15,426 nt of DNA from JAFNAG01 sp041501225 (GCA_041501225.1 JBGQNR010000155.1:1-15426); one strand, 5' to 3'. Positions 6,479 to 15,103 are shown, counted from the stretch's first letter. A program made the numbers and translations. Notes: generated by a model not told the origin, from the sequence alone.

Positions 6479-8821
6479 TTATTTTTGCGGTGCCATGAGC
6501 CGCTCCGGCCTCATGACGAGATTCTCGATAAAGAACTCCATCATGCGCTGAGGGTCCACGCCGCTGTGCCCTCGATCCGGGCCCACCTGTAACTCGAAGC
6601 TCTTGCCGGCTTGCTGCAGTGCGCGGATGAGTTGCATCGAGTTGTTCGGATGCACGTTGTTGTCCGCTGTACCGTAGTACAGCAGCAGGCGCCCCCGCAG
6701 GTTTTTCGCGAAATTCATGGCGTTGCCGGCTTCGTAACCTTCCTTGTTTTCCTGGGGAATCCACATGTAGCGCTCGGTATAGATCGAGTCGTAGTGGTAC
6801 CAGGAGGTGGGCGGTGATGACGCCGAGGCAGCGGCAAATACATCCGGATAGCGCAGGATTTCCAGTGCCGATGCGTAGCCGCCGTACGATGTGCCGTAGA
6901 TGCCGACGCGCGTTTTGTCAAAATAGGGACGATTCCAGAGTGCCTTGATGCCCTCGGCCATATCATCCATTTCGGTGACACCCAGCTTCAGGTAAATCGA
7001 ATCCAGTGTCCGCTTGCCCATGCCTGGTGCTGCCCGCGATGACAGATTGACAACCAGGAATCCATATTCAGCGGTCAAGCTCGGCGATGCAAAATTCTCT
7101 GTCGGCACGTTGCTGCCAGAGGCCGGCCCGCCATAAACCGGCACGAGCGTCGGGTACTTTTTGCCGGGATCGAATGCCGAGGGGAACGAAATAGTTCCAT
7201 ACAGCGTCGTCTGTCCATCGGCCGCTTTATAGGTGAACATCTCGGTTTTCTTAAGCCCAAGCTCTTCAAATTTTATCGTGTCCGCCTTCGCCAGTTGCGC
7301 CAAAACCATGCCGCTTGCGTCGAGCAGTTGAGTCGCGGCCGGCTGATTGTGGGTCTGATAGACGTCAACGATGAACTTGTTATCCGAGGAGATGCCGCAG
7401 CCGCCGCCTCCGCCAGGGCCGCCGCCGGGCGCGCCACCACCGCGACCACTGCCGCCCGCCTGGTTGCAGTTGCCGACGCTGTGGGTAAACTTGGGATCGG
7501 TCAGGCGCACGTCGCCCTTGCCGTCGAGGCCGACACGGTGCAGCTGCATTTTCATATAGTTGTCGCCGTCGCGGGCCATGTAAAACATCACGCCGGCGGC
7601 TTCATCAACCTTGACGATGTTGGCTGCCTCGAACGTTGTGTGGTTAGTCAGGGGGGTAATCAGCTTGCCGCTGAGATCATAAAGGTAGTAGTTGTGCCAG
7701 CCGTTGCGTTCCGACTCCCAGATGAAGCGGCGGTTGTCTTTCAGGTATTGCATGGTTGGCCGGTTTTCGGTCCACCCGGTCGGCCATTCCTCGCGAATGA
7801 TCACACGGCATGCACCTGTCGACGGATTGCATGCAATGAACTCCATGATCTGCTGGCGCCGGCTGGTGCGGTTCATGAAGAGTTCGGTGCCGTCAGGAGA
7901 CCAACGGACGTTATAAACGTAATGACCCACGACGTCGTCCGTGAAGGGTTTGCCATTGCGCACGTCAATCTTGACCGCCTTGCCGGCTGTTGCGTCGTAA
8001 ACCAAGATGTCGGCGATCGGATTGGGGGCGCCAGGCTTCGGATAGGCTTCGGCGTCCATCGTGTCCTGCACCTGGGTCTGGTTCATCTGCAGGTAGAAGT
8101 CCTTCACCTGGCTTTCGTCAAAGCGATAGAAGCCAACCATTTTGCTGTCGGGCGCCCACCAGATGGCAGTCGTCTGGCTAAGCTCTTCGCCGTAGACCCA
8201 GCTCCCGGGGCCGTATTTGATACGATCCTTCACGCTGCCGTCCGTCGTCACGGCTTTCTCGCCTGTGCCGTCAAAATTGGCGACCCACAGATTGCGATCC
8301 CGATAAAACGCTTTCAGCTTTCCGTCCGGAGACGCTACGCAGATAACCTGCCGGCCGCGCGCCGCTCCCATCGCCGGACATCCTTCCATGGGAGCCAGAG
8401 GCATCTCTGCCTGCGCTTGCTCCATGCCGCCGCGAGCTGCCGGTGGTGCCTGGCCCTGTGTCTGCTGGCCTCGTCCCTGCCCTCCCGCCACCGGCGGGGC
8501 ACCGCGGCCGCCGCGCCCAGCCCCGCCACCTGCGGCTGGCGCCGGGGCGTCCCCGGTTTCGGTCAGTTTCATAGTTGCGAGGTCGAACTGATACATTTTG
8601 CCGCCGCGGGAATAAGTGAACTCTTTGCCGTCGTTCACCCAGGTCACGTTCACCGCACCCGAAACCACGGCACTGCCGATGAGAGGTTGCATCTTTGCGT
8701 ACTGCTCGTATCCCGGCATCTCCCTGAGGCGATCCTGCGCCAGGACGCAGGTGAGGGCGGTGAGAGCGATGATGGCGATGAGCAGCATCGCCACGCGCGA
8801 GCCGGATTTGGGACTTTTCAT
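6479..8821 (-). CDS. Exported S9 family prolyl oligopeptidase (DPP-IV type)
   Basis: Serine peptidase that should remove dipeptides from peptide N-termini, probably after proline, outside the cytoplasm. The 780-residue protein starts with a signal peptide (hydrophobic 11-28, ending VLA-Q). A beta-propeller with the DPP4 N-terminal signature follows; WVYGEEL at 208-214 supplies the paired glutamates that bind the substrate amino terminus. The oxyanion Tyr motif YGGP is at 563-566. The catalytic triad is S645 (GTSYGGY), D720 (TADN) and H752 (GHSG), with spacing like human DPP4. Two Gly/Arg/Pro-rich inserts at about 91-140 and 455-477 interrupt the propeller. ATG 8821 has an AAGGAGA site upstream. 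It is divergent from the M14 gene, suggesting shared use in peptide scavenging. Confidence 0.93.
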   Translation of the reverse strand: MKSPKSGSRVAMLLIAIIALTALTCVLAQDRLREMPGYEQYAKMQPLIGSAVVSGAVNVTWVNDGKEFTYSRGGKMYQFDLATMKLTETGDAPAPAAGGGAGRGGRGAPPVAGGQGRGQQTQGQAPPAARGGMEQAQAEMPLAPMEGCPAMGAARGRQVICVASPDGKLKAFYRDRNLWVANFDGTGEKAVTTDGSVKDRIKYGPGSWVYGEELSQTTAIWWAPDSKMVGFYRFDESQVKDFYLQMNQTQVQDTMDAEAYPKPGAPNPIADILVYDATAGKAVKIDVRNGKPFTDDVVGHYVYNVRWSPDGTELFMNRTSRRQQIMEFIACNPSTGACRVIIREEWPTGWTENRPTMQYLKDNRRFIWESERNGWHNYYLYDLSGKLITPLTNHTTFEAANIVKVDEAAGVMFYMARDGDNYMKMQLHRVGLDGKGDVRLTDPKFTHSVGNCNQAGGSGRGGGAPGGGPGGGGGCGISSDNKFIVDVYQTHNQPAATQLLDASGMVLAQLAKADTIKFEELGLKKTEMFTYKAADGQTTLYGTISFPSAFDPGKKYPTLVPVYGGPASGSNVPTENFASPSLTAEYGFLVVNLSSRAAPGMGKRTLDSIYLKLGVTEMDDMAEGIKALWNRPYFDKTRVGIYGTSYGGYASALEILRYPDVFAAASASSPPTSWYHYDSIYTERYMWIPQENKEGYEAGNAMNFAKNLRGRLLLYYGTADNNVHPNNSMQLIRALQQAGKSFELQVGPDRGHSGVDPQRMMEFFIENLVMRPERLMAPQK

Positions 8822-8854
8822 GACTGTCTCCTTCTGAGGCTTTTTTGGCGGGTC

Positions 8855-8863
8855 AGTATATCA
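8855..8863 (-). promoter_or_regulatory. Extended -10 element of the S9 peptidase gene
   Basis: The minus strand reads TGA-TATACT (hexamer 8855-8860, TG at 8862-8863), an extended -10. No good -35 is seen. The start would be near 8848, giving a leader of about 27 bases that contains the ribosome site. I found no equally clear promoter for the divergent M14 gene in the 212-base gap. Confidence 0.45.
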
Positions 8864-9033
8864 TCGATGATCCCTTTTTGCTTGCCTTCCTGATTTTGTC
8901 AGGGATAAATACTCCTGCACAATTTCCGAAGCCGTCCCGCGGCCTGCTGACAGATTATCCGATGTCAACGGCCGTCGGCCGGAAGACCTGGCGGATAACC
9001 CTCACCTGCTTCTATGAAGGAGAGACAGCGATC

Positions 9034-11904
9034 ATGCGAATGAAAAAGACAGGACTTGCGCTGGCATTCATGCTTGTTTTGGCGACCAGCAGCATTTTTG
9101 CGCAGGGCACGATCACGACGCCCAAGTTTGGGCAGTACACCGCCGGCGACGACTATTTCCTGGCGAACTACTCCCAGCTCGTAGATTACTGGGGCAAGCT
9201 GGCGAAGGAGTCGGACCGGATGAAGTTGGTTGAAATCGGCAAGACCTCCGAGGGGCGGGTGATGATTATGGCGATCATTACCGCGCCGGCGAATTTTAAA
9301 AAGCTCGACCGCTACAGGGAGATCTCGCAGCGCTTGGCTCGGGCTGAGGGACTAAACGACGAACAGGCTAAGGCGCTGGCAGCCGAAGGCAAATCCGTGG
9401 TTTGGATTGATGGAGGCCTGCACGCGACTGAATGCGTCCCGGCCCAGCATCTGTTTACTTTTGCCTACCAGATGGTCAGCCAATCGGATCCCGAGACACT
9501 CCGGATTCTCAACGACGACATCCTGCTGCTGGTTCCGGTCAACCCGGATGGCATGGAATTGGTCTCGAACTGGTACATGCAGGAAACCGATCCGGCGAGG
9601 CGCTCCACGGGCGGGCTCCCCGTGCTCTACAGCAAGTACGCCGGGCACGACGACAACCGCGACTCCTTCATGTCGAACCTGTCGGAAACGACCGCAATCG
9701 GGCGGCAGATGTTCATCGAGTGGATTCCGCAAATCATGTACAACCAGCACCAGACGGGCCCGGCCGGGTCGGTCTTGTTCACTGCTCCTTTCCGGGATCC
9801 TTTTAATTACAACCATGACCCGCTCGTCCCGATGGGCATCGACCTCGTCGGTTCTGCGATCCACAACCGGTTCATCGCCGAAGGGAAGCCGGGCTCGGTC
9901 ATGCGCACCGCCGCACCCTATTCGACCTGGTTCAACGGCGGCGTACGGACCAGCACGGGATTTCATAACCAGATCGGGATCCTGTCCGAGATCATCGGCA
10001 ACCCCACCCCTATGGAAATCCCGTTCGTTCCAACGCGCTTCGTGCCGAACGGCAATCAGCCCTATCCGATCATGCCGCAGACGTGGCACATGCGGCAATC
10101 GATTGACTACCTGATCACGGCCGACCGCGCCATTTTGGATATCGCCTCAAAAATGCGCGAAGATTTTCTCTATCGGATTTATGTGATGGGGCGGAACTCG
10201 ATCCAACGCGGCAGCCAGGATTCCTGGACCATCACGCCCAAACGGCTCGTTGCGCTGCAAGAGGCTGTTGCCAAGGACCAGGGGGGCCAGCAGGGCGCGC
10301 AGGCGGCAGCAGGTGGAAGAGGTGGTCGAGGCGGCGGTGCAGGCGGAGCGGCCGCTGCGGGTGGCGAAGGTGAAGCGCCAAGTTTTGGCCGCGGCGGAGT
10401 GAACGTCAAGTATCTGAACGAGGTTCTGCACGATCCCGCCAAGAAAGATCCCAGGGGCTATGTCATTCCCTCCGACCAGCCCGATTTCCTGACCGCGACG
10501 AAGTTCGTCAACATCCTGATGAAGACGGGCATCGTCATCCATCGTGCGACGACTCCGTTTCAAGTGGCCGGGAAGAATTATCCTGCCGGTTCCTATGTGA
10601 TCAAGGCGGCACAGGCATTCCGGCCGCACCTGCTCGATATGTTCGAACCGCAGGATCACCCCGACGATATCCCGTATCCCGGCGGGCCGCCAACGGCCCC
10701 ATACGATATCACCGGATGGACTCTGGCCTATCAGATGGGAGTTCAGTTTGATCGCATTCTCGATGGCTTTGATGGCCCCTTTGAGAAGGTCACTGCCCTG
10801 ATCAAACCTCCGGCTGGCAAGCTGGCGGCAGGGTCAGGAGCCGCAGGCTATCTTCTGAGTCACCAGGTCAACGACGCCTTCGTGGGCACTACAAGGCTCT
10901 TAAAGGCGGGCGAGGAAGTGTATTGGCTGAAATCTCCTTTCTCTGCAAACGGCAAGACCTATCCCATCGGCACCATCTATATTCCCAACAAGGCGACGAC
11001 ACGTGCCGTGATCGACAAGGTCGCAGCCGAAGTCGGCCTGAGCTTCGACACCACTTCGGTCGCGCCTGCTTCTGAGGCCCTGAAGCTGAAACCGCTTCGT
11101 GTCGGCTTGTGGGATACCTACGGCGGATCGATGCCCTCGGGCTGGATTCGCTATATTTTCGAGCAGGCATTTCCCGAAACACCCTACCAGCTGGTGTTCC
11201 CCCCAGCGCTGGATGCCGGCAACCTCATCGGCAAGTACGATGCAATCATCCTGCCCGATGGCGCGACCATCGGCAGTGGTGGTGGCAGAGGAGGCGGCGG
11301 TGGAGGGGGAGGGCGCGGCGGGCCTGCCAATGTTCCGCCCGAGTACACGGATCGCATCGGCTCCATGACACCCGCGACGACGCTGCCCCAGCTGCGAAAG
11401 TTCGTGGAGGATGGCGGCACTCTGATCGCGATCGGATCTGCGAGCAATATCGGATTCCAGCTGAACCTGCCGATCGGCAATGCCATGGTTGAGAGGCTTC
11501 CGAATGGCACGGAGCAGCGGCTGCCTCAGGCCAAGTATTACGTGCCGGGATCTGTACTCCAGGTCAGCGTTGACAACACTGCCCCGGTTGCCTATGGATT
11601 GGCGGAGAAGGTGGATGTTTTTTTCGCTAACAGCCCGGTATTCCGTCTCCAGCCGGATGCGGTGCTGAAAGGCGTCCGTCCTATTGCCTGGTTTGCCAGC
11701 GCCGAGCCTCTGAGAAGTGGTTGGGCCTGGGGCCAGGGCTACCTCAATGGCGGCATCGCGGCGCTCGAGGCGCCGATCGGCAAGGGCAGAGTCCTGCTTT
11801 TCGGTCCCGAACTCACATTCCGGGCCCAGCCGCACGGGGCCTTCAAGTTCCTTTTCAACGCCATGTTTCTCGCCGGGGCGACGCCGGTGAAGCTGGGTAA
11901 TTGA
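9034..11904 (+). CDS. Exported M14 zinc carboxypeptidase-like protein with C-terminal amidotransferase-like domain
   Basis: Predicted zinc peptidase acting on peptides or peptide-like bonds outside the cytoplasm. The 956-residue protein begins with a signal peptide ending IFA-Q near residue 23. The M14 zinc ligands are H130 and E133 (HATE) and H239 (NQHQTG); the likely catalytic glutamate is E319 (SEIIGNP). The last third, around 690-840, has a Rossmann-like pattern (DAIILPDG, then VEDGGTLIAIGSAS) typical of ThuA/class I amidotransferase-like folds. I see no clear catalytic Cys-His pair there, so it may be structural. Gly-rich linkers lie at about 415-457 and 747-764. I chose ATG 9034, just before the basic-hydrophobic signal sequence, with AAGGAG (9017-9022) eleven bases upstream. 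The frame stays open back to 8845, but that extension is not signal-like. Confidence 0.88.
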   Translation: MRMKKTGLALAFMLVLATSSIFAQGTITTPKFGQYTAGDDYFLANYSQLVDYWGKLAKESDRMKLVEIGKTSEGRVMIMAIITAPANFKKLDRYREISQRLARAEGLNDEQAKALAAEGKSVVWIDGGLHATECVPAQHLFTFAYQMVSQSDPETLRILNDDILLLVPVNPDGMELVSNWYMQETDPARRSTGGLPVLYSKYAGHDDNRDSFMSNLSETTAIGRQMFIEWIPQIMYNQHQTGPAGSVLFTAPFRDPFNYNHDPLVPMGIDLVGSAIHNRFIAEGKPGSVMRTAAPYSTWFNGGVRTSTGFHNQIGILSEIIGNPTPMEIPFVPTRFVPNGNQPYPIMPQTWHMRQSIDYLITADRAILDIASKMREDFLYRIYVMGRNSIQRGSQDSWTITPKRLVALQEAVAKDQGGQQGAQAAAGGRGGRGGGAGGAAAAGGEGEAPSFGRGGVNVKYLNEVLHDPAKKDPRGYVIPSDQPDFLTATKFVNILMKTGIVIHRATTPFQVAGKNYPAGSYVIKAAQAFRPHLLDMFEPQDHPDDIPYPGGPPTAPYDITGWTLAYQMGVQFDRILDGFDGPFEKVTALIKPPAGKLAAGSGAAGYLLSHQVNDAFVGTTRLLKAGEEVYWLKSPFSANGKTYPIGTIYIPNKATTRAVIDKVAAEVGLSFDTTSVAPASEALKLKPLRVGLWDTYGGSMPSGWIRYIFEQAFPETPYQLVFPPALDAGNLIGKYDAIILPDGATIGSGGGRGGGGGGGGRGGPANVPPEYTDRIGSMTPATTLPQLRKFVEDGGTLIAIGSASNIGFQLNLPIGNAMVERLPNGTEQRLPQAKYYVPGSVLQVSVDNTAPVAYGLAEKVDVFFANSPVFRLQPDAVLKGVRPIAWFASAEPLRSGWAWGQGYLNGGIAALEAPIGKGRVLLFGPELTFRAQPHGAFKFLFNAMFLAGATPVKLGN

Positions 11905-11932
11905 GCTTTAAGGAAAAGTAACGGACAGCGAA

Positions 11933-11991
11933 GAAAAAACACGAGCCACATGGAAGCCGTCAAAATCGCTTTCGTGTGGCTCGTGGCTTTT
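11933..11991. terminator. Bidirectional intrinsic terminator between convergent genes
   Basis: A perfect 11-pair stem CACGAGCCACA (11940-11950) / TGTGGCTCGTG (11975-11985) has a 24-base loop that can pair further (GAAGC with GCTTT). On the minus strand, after the class III aminotransferase gene, it is followed by six T residues (11934-11939). On the plus strand, after the M14 gene, it is followed by GCTTTT. It can therefore end both transcripts, more strongly on the minus strand. It lies about 30 bases past the M14 stop and ends at the aminotransferase stop. Confidence 0.88.
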
Positions 11992-13390
11992 ACAGGTTTG
12001 CTTTGATGAGGCGGGCCGCGCGCCGGCAGGCTTGATCGAGGAACAAAATGTCCGCCTCAGTGTGTGCCGTGGACAGGGCGCCATGACCATGCACCAGGTA
12101 AACGTTCTCGAGCAGCAGGGCGAGTTGGAGCACATGTTTTGTCAATTCGACGTCGCAAATTGCGGGATCTGCCGAATGCTCGGGGCGGTCGAGGACGGTG
12201 TCCTCATGGTAGGGGAAATGCAAATACGCCAGTGAGCTGCCGGGCACCACGTCGTTGCCGTAGCCGCTACAGCGGGCGAAGATCCCCTCGTCCCGGAAGG
12301 CTGATTCCAGGGTTCGGCGCATCTTGTCACCCAATGTGGCCAATCGCGGATAAATCTCGGCCTCGTGTTCCGCCAGGTGCTGCAGCGCAGTCTTTGCTGC
12401 GAGCATCGATGCGGGATGAGCCGAATAGGTGCCGCCGGAAAATTTCACTCTTCCGCCACCGGCGCTTCCGGCCAGGCGCAAAACATCCGCGCGTCCCGTG
12501 ACGGCCGCCACCGGCATGCCGCCGCCGATAATCTTGCCGAAGACGCTCAGATCCGGCGTAATGCCGTACATCGCCCCAAGATTGCCTGCGCGGAAGCGAA
12601 AACCGCAGATGACCTCATCGAAGATGAGCAGCGCGCTGTGTTTTTGGGTCAGTTCGCGCGCGGTTTCGAGAAATTCGCGGGTAGCGGTCATAAGTCCGCC
12701 GGCGCCGAGAAACGGCTCAACGATGAAGCATGCCAGCCGGTCACCATGCTGGCGAAAAATCTCGCGCAATCCGTCGGTGTCGTTAAAACCCGTGATAGCC
12801 ACCTCTCCGGACAAGGAGGAGGAAAGGCCTTCGCTCTCCACCTTCAGGAACCCTTTGCCGTCTCCTTCATGGTAATTGACGCCTTTCAGGCCCCAGGGTT
12901 GTCCGCCGTGCCAGCCGCCGCCGATCTTGAGCACTTGAGTTCGTGCGGTAAAGGAACGCGACAACATGAGGGCGTACATGGTTGCCAGCGAACCGCTGGT
13001 AGTAAAGCGCACGCGCTCGGAGCCAGTTTGCCGGCAGAGGATCTCCGCCGTTTCCGCTTGCAGCCGGTCGGTAAAACCCGTGAGCAGGCCGAAACCGTCT
13101 GCGAACGCACGGGCCAGCACTTCGGTCACAACTGGAGGGTTGTGACCCAGCAGGTTGCCGAGGTGCCCCTGCCAGAAGTCCAGAATGTTGTGCCCATCTT
13201 CATCTCTGATATAGGCTCCCTTGGCTGACACGATCCTGGGAGGAAACGGTTGCATGAGACGGAGCTGATGGCTGCCGCCATCCACGAGGTATCGTGATGC
13301 GGTGTTGTGAATCGCACCGGAAGTGGGCGAAAATTTAGCATAGGATTCCCGCAATTCTGCCAGCAAGCGCGTGTAGTTCCTGCTCCCCAT
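11990..13390 (-). CDS. Class III PLP-dependent aminotransferase, HemL-like
   Basis: A 466-residue pyridoxal-phosphate enzyme of fold type I, class III. The PLP lysine is K286 in FGKIIGGGMP and the pyridine-binding aspartate is D258 in FDEVICGF. The GxxHG phosphate-side motif appears as GGGWHGG (W160-H161). KIIGGGMP and the overall order are closest to glutamate-1-semialdehyde aminomutase (HemL), but the protein is longer than HemL (about 430) and has SGSLA (132-136) where class III enzymes usually have SG-T/S-EA. It is therefore probably a HemL-like aminotransferase of other specificity, not the haem enzyme itself. ATG 13390 has GGAGG six bases upstream. It starts 31 bases after the stop of the upstream class I aminotransferase on the same strand, so the two form an operon ending at the hairpin at 11933-11991. 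Confidence 0.85.
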   Translation of the reverse strand: MGSRNYTRLLAELRESYAKFSPTSGAIHNTASRYLVDGGSHQLRLMQPFPPRIVSAKGAYIRDEDGHNILDFWQGHLGNLLGHNPPVVTEVLARAFADGFGLLTGFTDRLQAETAEILCRQTGSERVRFTTSGSLATMYALMLSRSFTARTQVLKIGGGWHGGQPWGLKGVNYHEGDGKGFLKVESEGLSSSLSGEVAITGFNDTDGLREIFRQHGDRLACFIVEPFLGAGGLMTATREFLETARELTQKHSALLIFDEVICGFRFRAGNLGAMYGITPDLSVFGKIIGGGMPVAAVTGRADVLRLAGSAGGGRVKFSGGTYSAHPASMLAAKTALQHLAEHEAEIYPRLATLGDKMRRTLESAFRDEGIFARCSGYGNDVVPGSSLAYLHFPYHEDTVLDRPEHSADPAICDVELTKHVLQLALLLENVYLVHGHGALSTAHTEADILFLDQACRRAARLIKANL

Positions 13391-13421
13391 CGATTCCTCC
13401 CGCGTTGTGATTCAAGTTGAA

Positions 13422-14672
13422 CTAGCGCCGGGTTGGAGTCCTAACCGATCCGTTGGCAGCCTCCAGGCGCTCCCGGGAGGCATCCGTCCCCAGCATTTCC
13501 TTCACTGCCGCAGCGAGTCGGCGAATACCCTCGGTAATCCGTGCCACGGGCATGTTCGAGAAGCTGAGCCGCATCGTGTTTTCCTTGTTGCCCTTGGGGA
13601 AGAATCCTCCGCCGGGGACAAACGCGACATTGCGTTCCAGGGCTCGGCGCAAGAGCTCTCTGGCGTCCAGATGGGGCGGCAGTTCAACCCAGACAAACAG
13701 GCCGCCCGAAGGACGCGAAAACCGTACCCCCTTGGGCATTTCAGCTTCGAGCGCCCGGATCATGACGTCGCGGCGCTCGCGATAAACCGTGCGCATGCGG
13801 GCCAGATTTTTGTCAATGTCGAACATCTCCAGGTAGGCCGCGACCTGCATCTGGCAAAGCGTGGAAGTGTGCAGATCACTCCCTTGTTTCAGAATGACAT
13901 ATTTTTCATACAACGGGCTGCTGGCCGTGAGCCAGCCGATGCGCATGCCCGGGCTCAGAATTTTCGAGAAGGTTGAGATGTAGACGATCTGCCCCTTGGT
14001 GTCGAAGGACTTAATCGGAGGCAGAGGCAATCCCTCAAAGCGAAGCTCGCCATAGGTATTATCTTCAACAACGGCGACGGGATATTTCGCTACGATTTCG
14101 GCGAAACGCCGGCGACGCTCCAGCGACCAGGTGATTCCTGTCGGATTCTGAAAATTCGGCACCACGTAGATCAACTTGATCCGATCGCAAAACTCCAGGC
14201 GCCTTTCCAGGGCGTCCACGTCGATGCCCTCTTCGTCTGTAGGAATTTCGACCCAACGTGGATTGAAGACCTGGAGCGCAGACATGGCGCCAACATACGT
14301 CGGGCTCTCACACAGCACGGTGTCGCCCTCATCGAGAAAGAGCTTGCCTGTCAGGTCCAAAGCCTGTTGGGAGCCGGTGGTGATCAGCACCTCATCGGCT
14401 GTGGCTCGAATGCCATTCCTGGCGCGCATCCGTTCGGCTATCATTTGCCGCAGCGGCAGATAACCTTCCGTTGTTGAATACTGGAGCGCATCCGGGCCCT
14501 GCTCATCGAGGACCTTCCGGGTCGCCTGATCCAGCTCTCGTATGGGCAGTAATTCAGGTGCCGGCAGTCCTCCGGCGAAGGAGATGATCTCGCTGCGCTG
14601 CGTGATCTTCAGCATCTCCCTGACGTCCGAGGCCTTTAACCCGTTCATTCGCTTTGCCAATTGGAGAGCCAT
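13422..14672 (-). CDS. PLP-dependent aminotransferase, LysN/MocR-type catalytic domain
   Basis: A 416-residue fold type I aminotransferase that should move an amino group between an amino acid and a 2-oxo acid in the cytoplasm. The PLP lysine is K237 in STFSKILSPGMRIGW, with NPTG at 176-179 and D204/Y207 in the VVEDNTYGE stretch. This is the signature shared by 2-aminoadipate aminotransferase LysN, Kat-type enzymes and the catalytic part of MocR regulators. No DNA-binding N-domain precedes it, so it is an enzyme, not a MocR regulator. Substrate is uncertain; aromatic, branched-chain or 2-aminoadipate are all possible. ATG 14672 has a strong AGGAGG site five bases upstream; in-frame ATGs at 14717 and 14747 lack one. 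It is first in a two-gene operon with the class III aminotransferase. Confidence 0.9.
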   Translation of the reverse strand: MALQLAKRMNGLKASDVREMLKITQRSEIISFAGGLPAPELLPIRELDQATRKVLDEQGPDALQYSTTEGYLPLRQMIAERMRARNGIRATADEVLITTGSQQALDLTGKLFLDEGDTVLCESPTYVGAMSALQVFNPRWVEIPTDEEGIDVDALERRLEFCDRIKLIYVVPNFQNPTGITWSLERRRRFAEIVAKYPVAVVEDNTYGELRFEGLPLPPIKSFDTKGQIVYISTFSKILSPGMRIGWLTASSPLYEKYVILKQGSDLHTSTLCQMQVAAYLEMFDIDKNLARMRTVYRERRDVMIRALEAEMPKGVRFSRPSGGLFVWVELPPHLDARELLRRALERNVAFVPGGGFFPKGNKENTMRLSFSNMPVARITEGIRRLAAAVKEMLGTDASRERLEAANGSVRTPTRR

Positions 14673-14763
14673 GCCTACCTCCTGGCGCCCCACTTGCTGA
14701 TGCCGGGTGAGACGCATGTGTGTCCAGAGGATCGGTTTTCCCCTCATCCCCTGGCAACCGGCT

Positions 14764-14791
14764 ATTGTATGAGTTTTAACAGGAAAAGCAA
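14764..14791 (-). promoter_or_regulatory. Candidate promoter of the aminotransferase operon
   Basis: The minus strand has TTGCTT (14786-14791), 16 bases, then TACAAT (14764-14769). The start would be near 14757, giving a leader of about 85 bases before ATG 14672. The -10 box is good and the -35 box only half matches the consensus. Confidence 0.4.
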
Positions 14792-14826
14792 CAAGAGCGG
14801 GATGCAGGAGACCGCGGTCGGAATTT

Positions 14827-14986
14827 AGGATTCAGAATTCAGAATTTGGCTGAGGAGGCATGAGCTGCTGAATTTGAAGCCTAGATTTGCCCAGGCTTCT
14901 GTATTGGCTTCCTGACCTTGATATTCAAGTGCCTGTCTGAGAGTTGTTTTTCTTCTGGATTCTGACTCCTGAATTCTGAATTCTGC
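14827..14986. repeat. GAATTC-rich inverted repeat element
   Basis: A left arm at 14827-14847 contains repeated ATTCAGA units. It is nearly matched in inverse by TGAATTCTGAATTCTG at 14970-14985 (14 of 15 core positions). A further GGATTCTGA unit precedes the right arm near 14957. Between the arms is a perfect seven-pair hairpin, GAAGCCT (14876-14882) with AGGCTTC (14893-14899). The whole is about 160 bases, has no coding potential and looks like a short dispersed intergenic repeat or a decayed miniature element. No target-site duplication could be defined by eye. Confidence 0.55.
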
Positions 14987-15035
14987 AAGACAAAGTGACC
15001 AATTCATCATTCCTAAGATCTTGATTTCTGTAAGC

Positions 15036-15063
15036 TTGACAAGACGCGAGCCTAAGGTATGAT
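15036..15063 (+). promoter_or_regulatory. Sigma70-type promoter of gatE
   Basis: A perfect TTGACA (15036-15041) and a five-of-six TATGAT (15058-15063) are 16 bases apart. The start would be near 15070, about 34 bases before the GTG at 15104. This is the best promoter in the window. It is of ordinary bacterial form, so the gene seems adapted for expression in this host. Confidence 0.75.
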
Positions 15064-15103
15064 CAGCGTCTTCGTCGACGCCGCAGTCGATAGGGAGCGA
15101 GAC

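Larger units (their letters stand above)
14673..15103. other. Intergenic region with repeats and two divergent promoters
   Basis: These 431 bases hold no convincing gene. An open frame on the minus strand (about 14825-15337) overlaps gatE and a run of GAATTC repeats, and is judged an artefact. From left to right the region has the untranslated leader and promoter of the aminotransferase operon, a GAATTC-rich inverted repeat element and the gatE promoter. Base composition falls to distinctly more A+T than in the flanking genes. Confidence 0.6.

Noticed and set aside
7295..8893. A 532-codon open frame on the plus strand
   Set aside because: It lies wholly opposite the S9 peptidase gene, whose triad and signal peptide are clear. 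The antisense product is low-complexity with no recognisable domain; such frames are common in GC-rich DNA.
10900..11835. A 311-codon open frame on the minus strand
   Set aside because: It is antisense to the C-terminal part of the M14 gene and reads as a codon-bias shadow.
12365..13228. A 287-codon open frame on the plus strand
   Set aside because: It is antisense to the class III aminotransferase gene, which has all key PLP motifs on the other strand.
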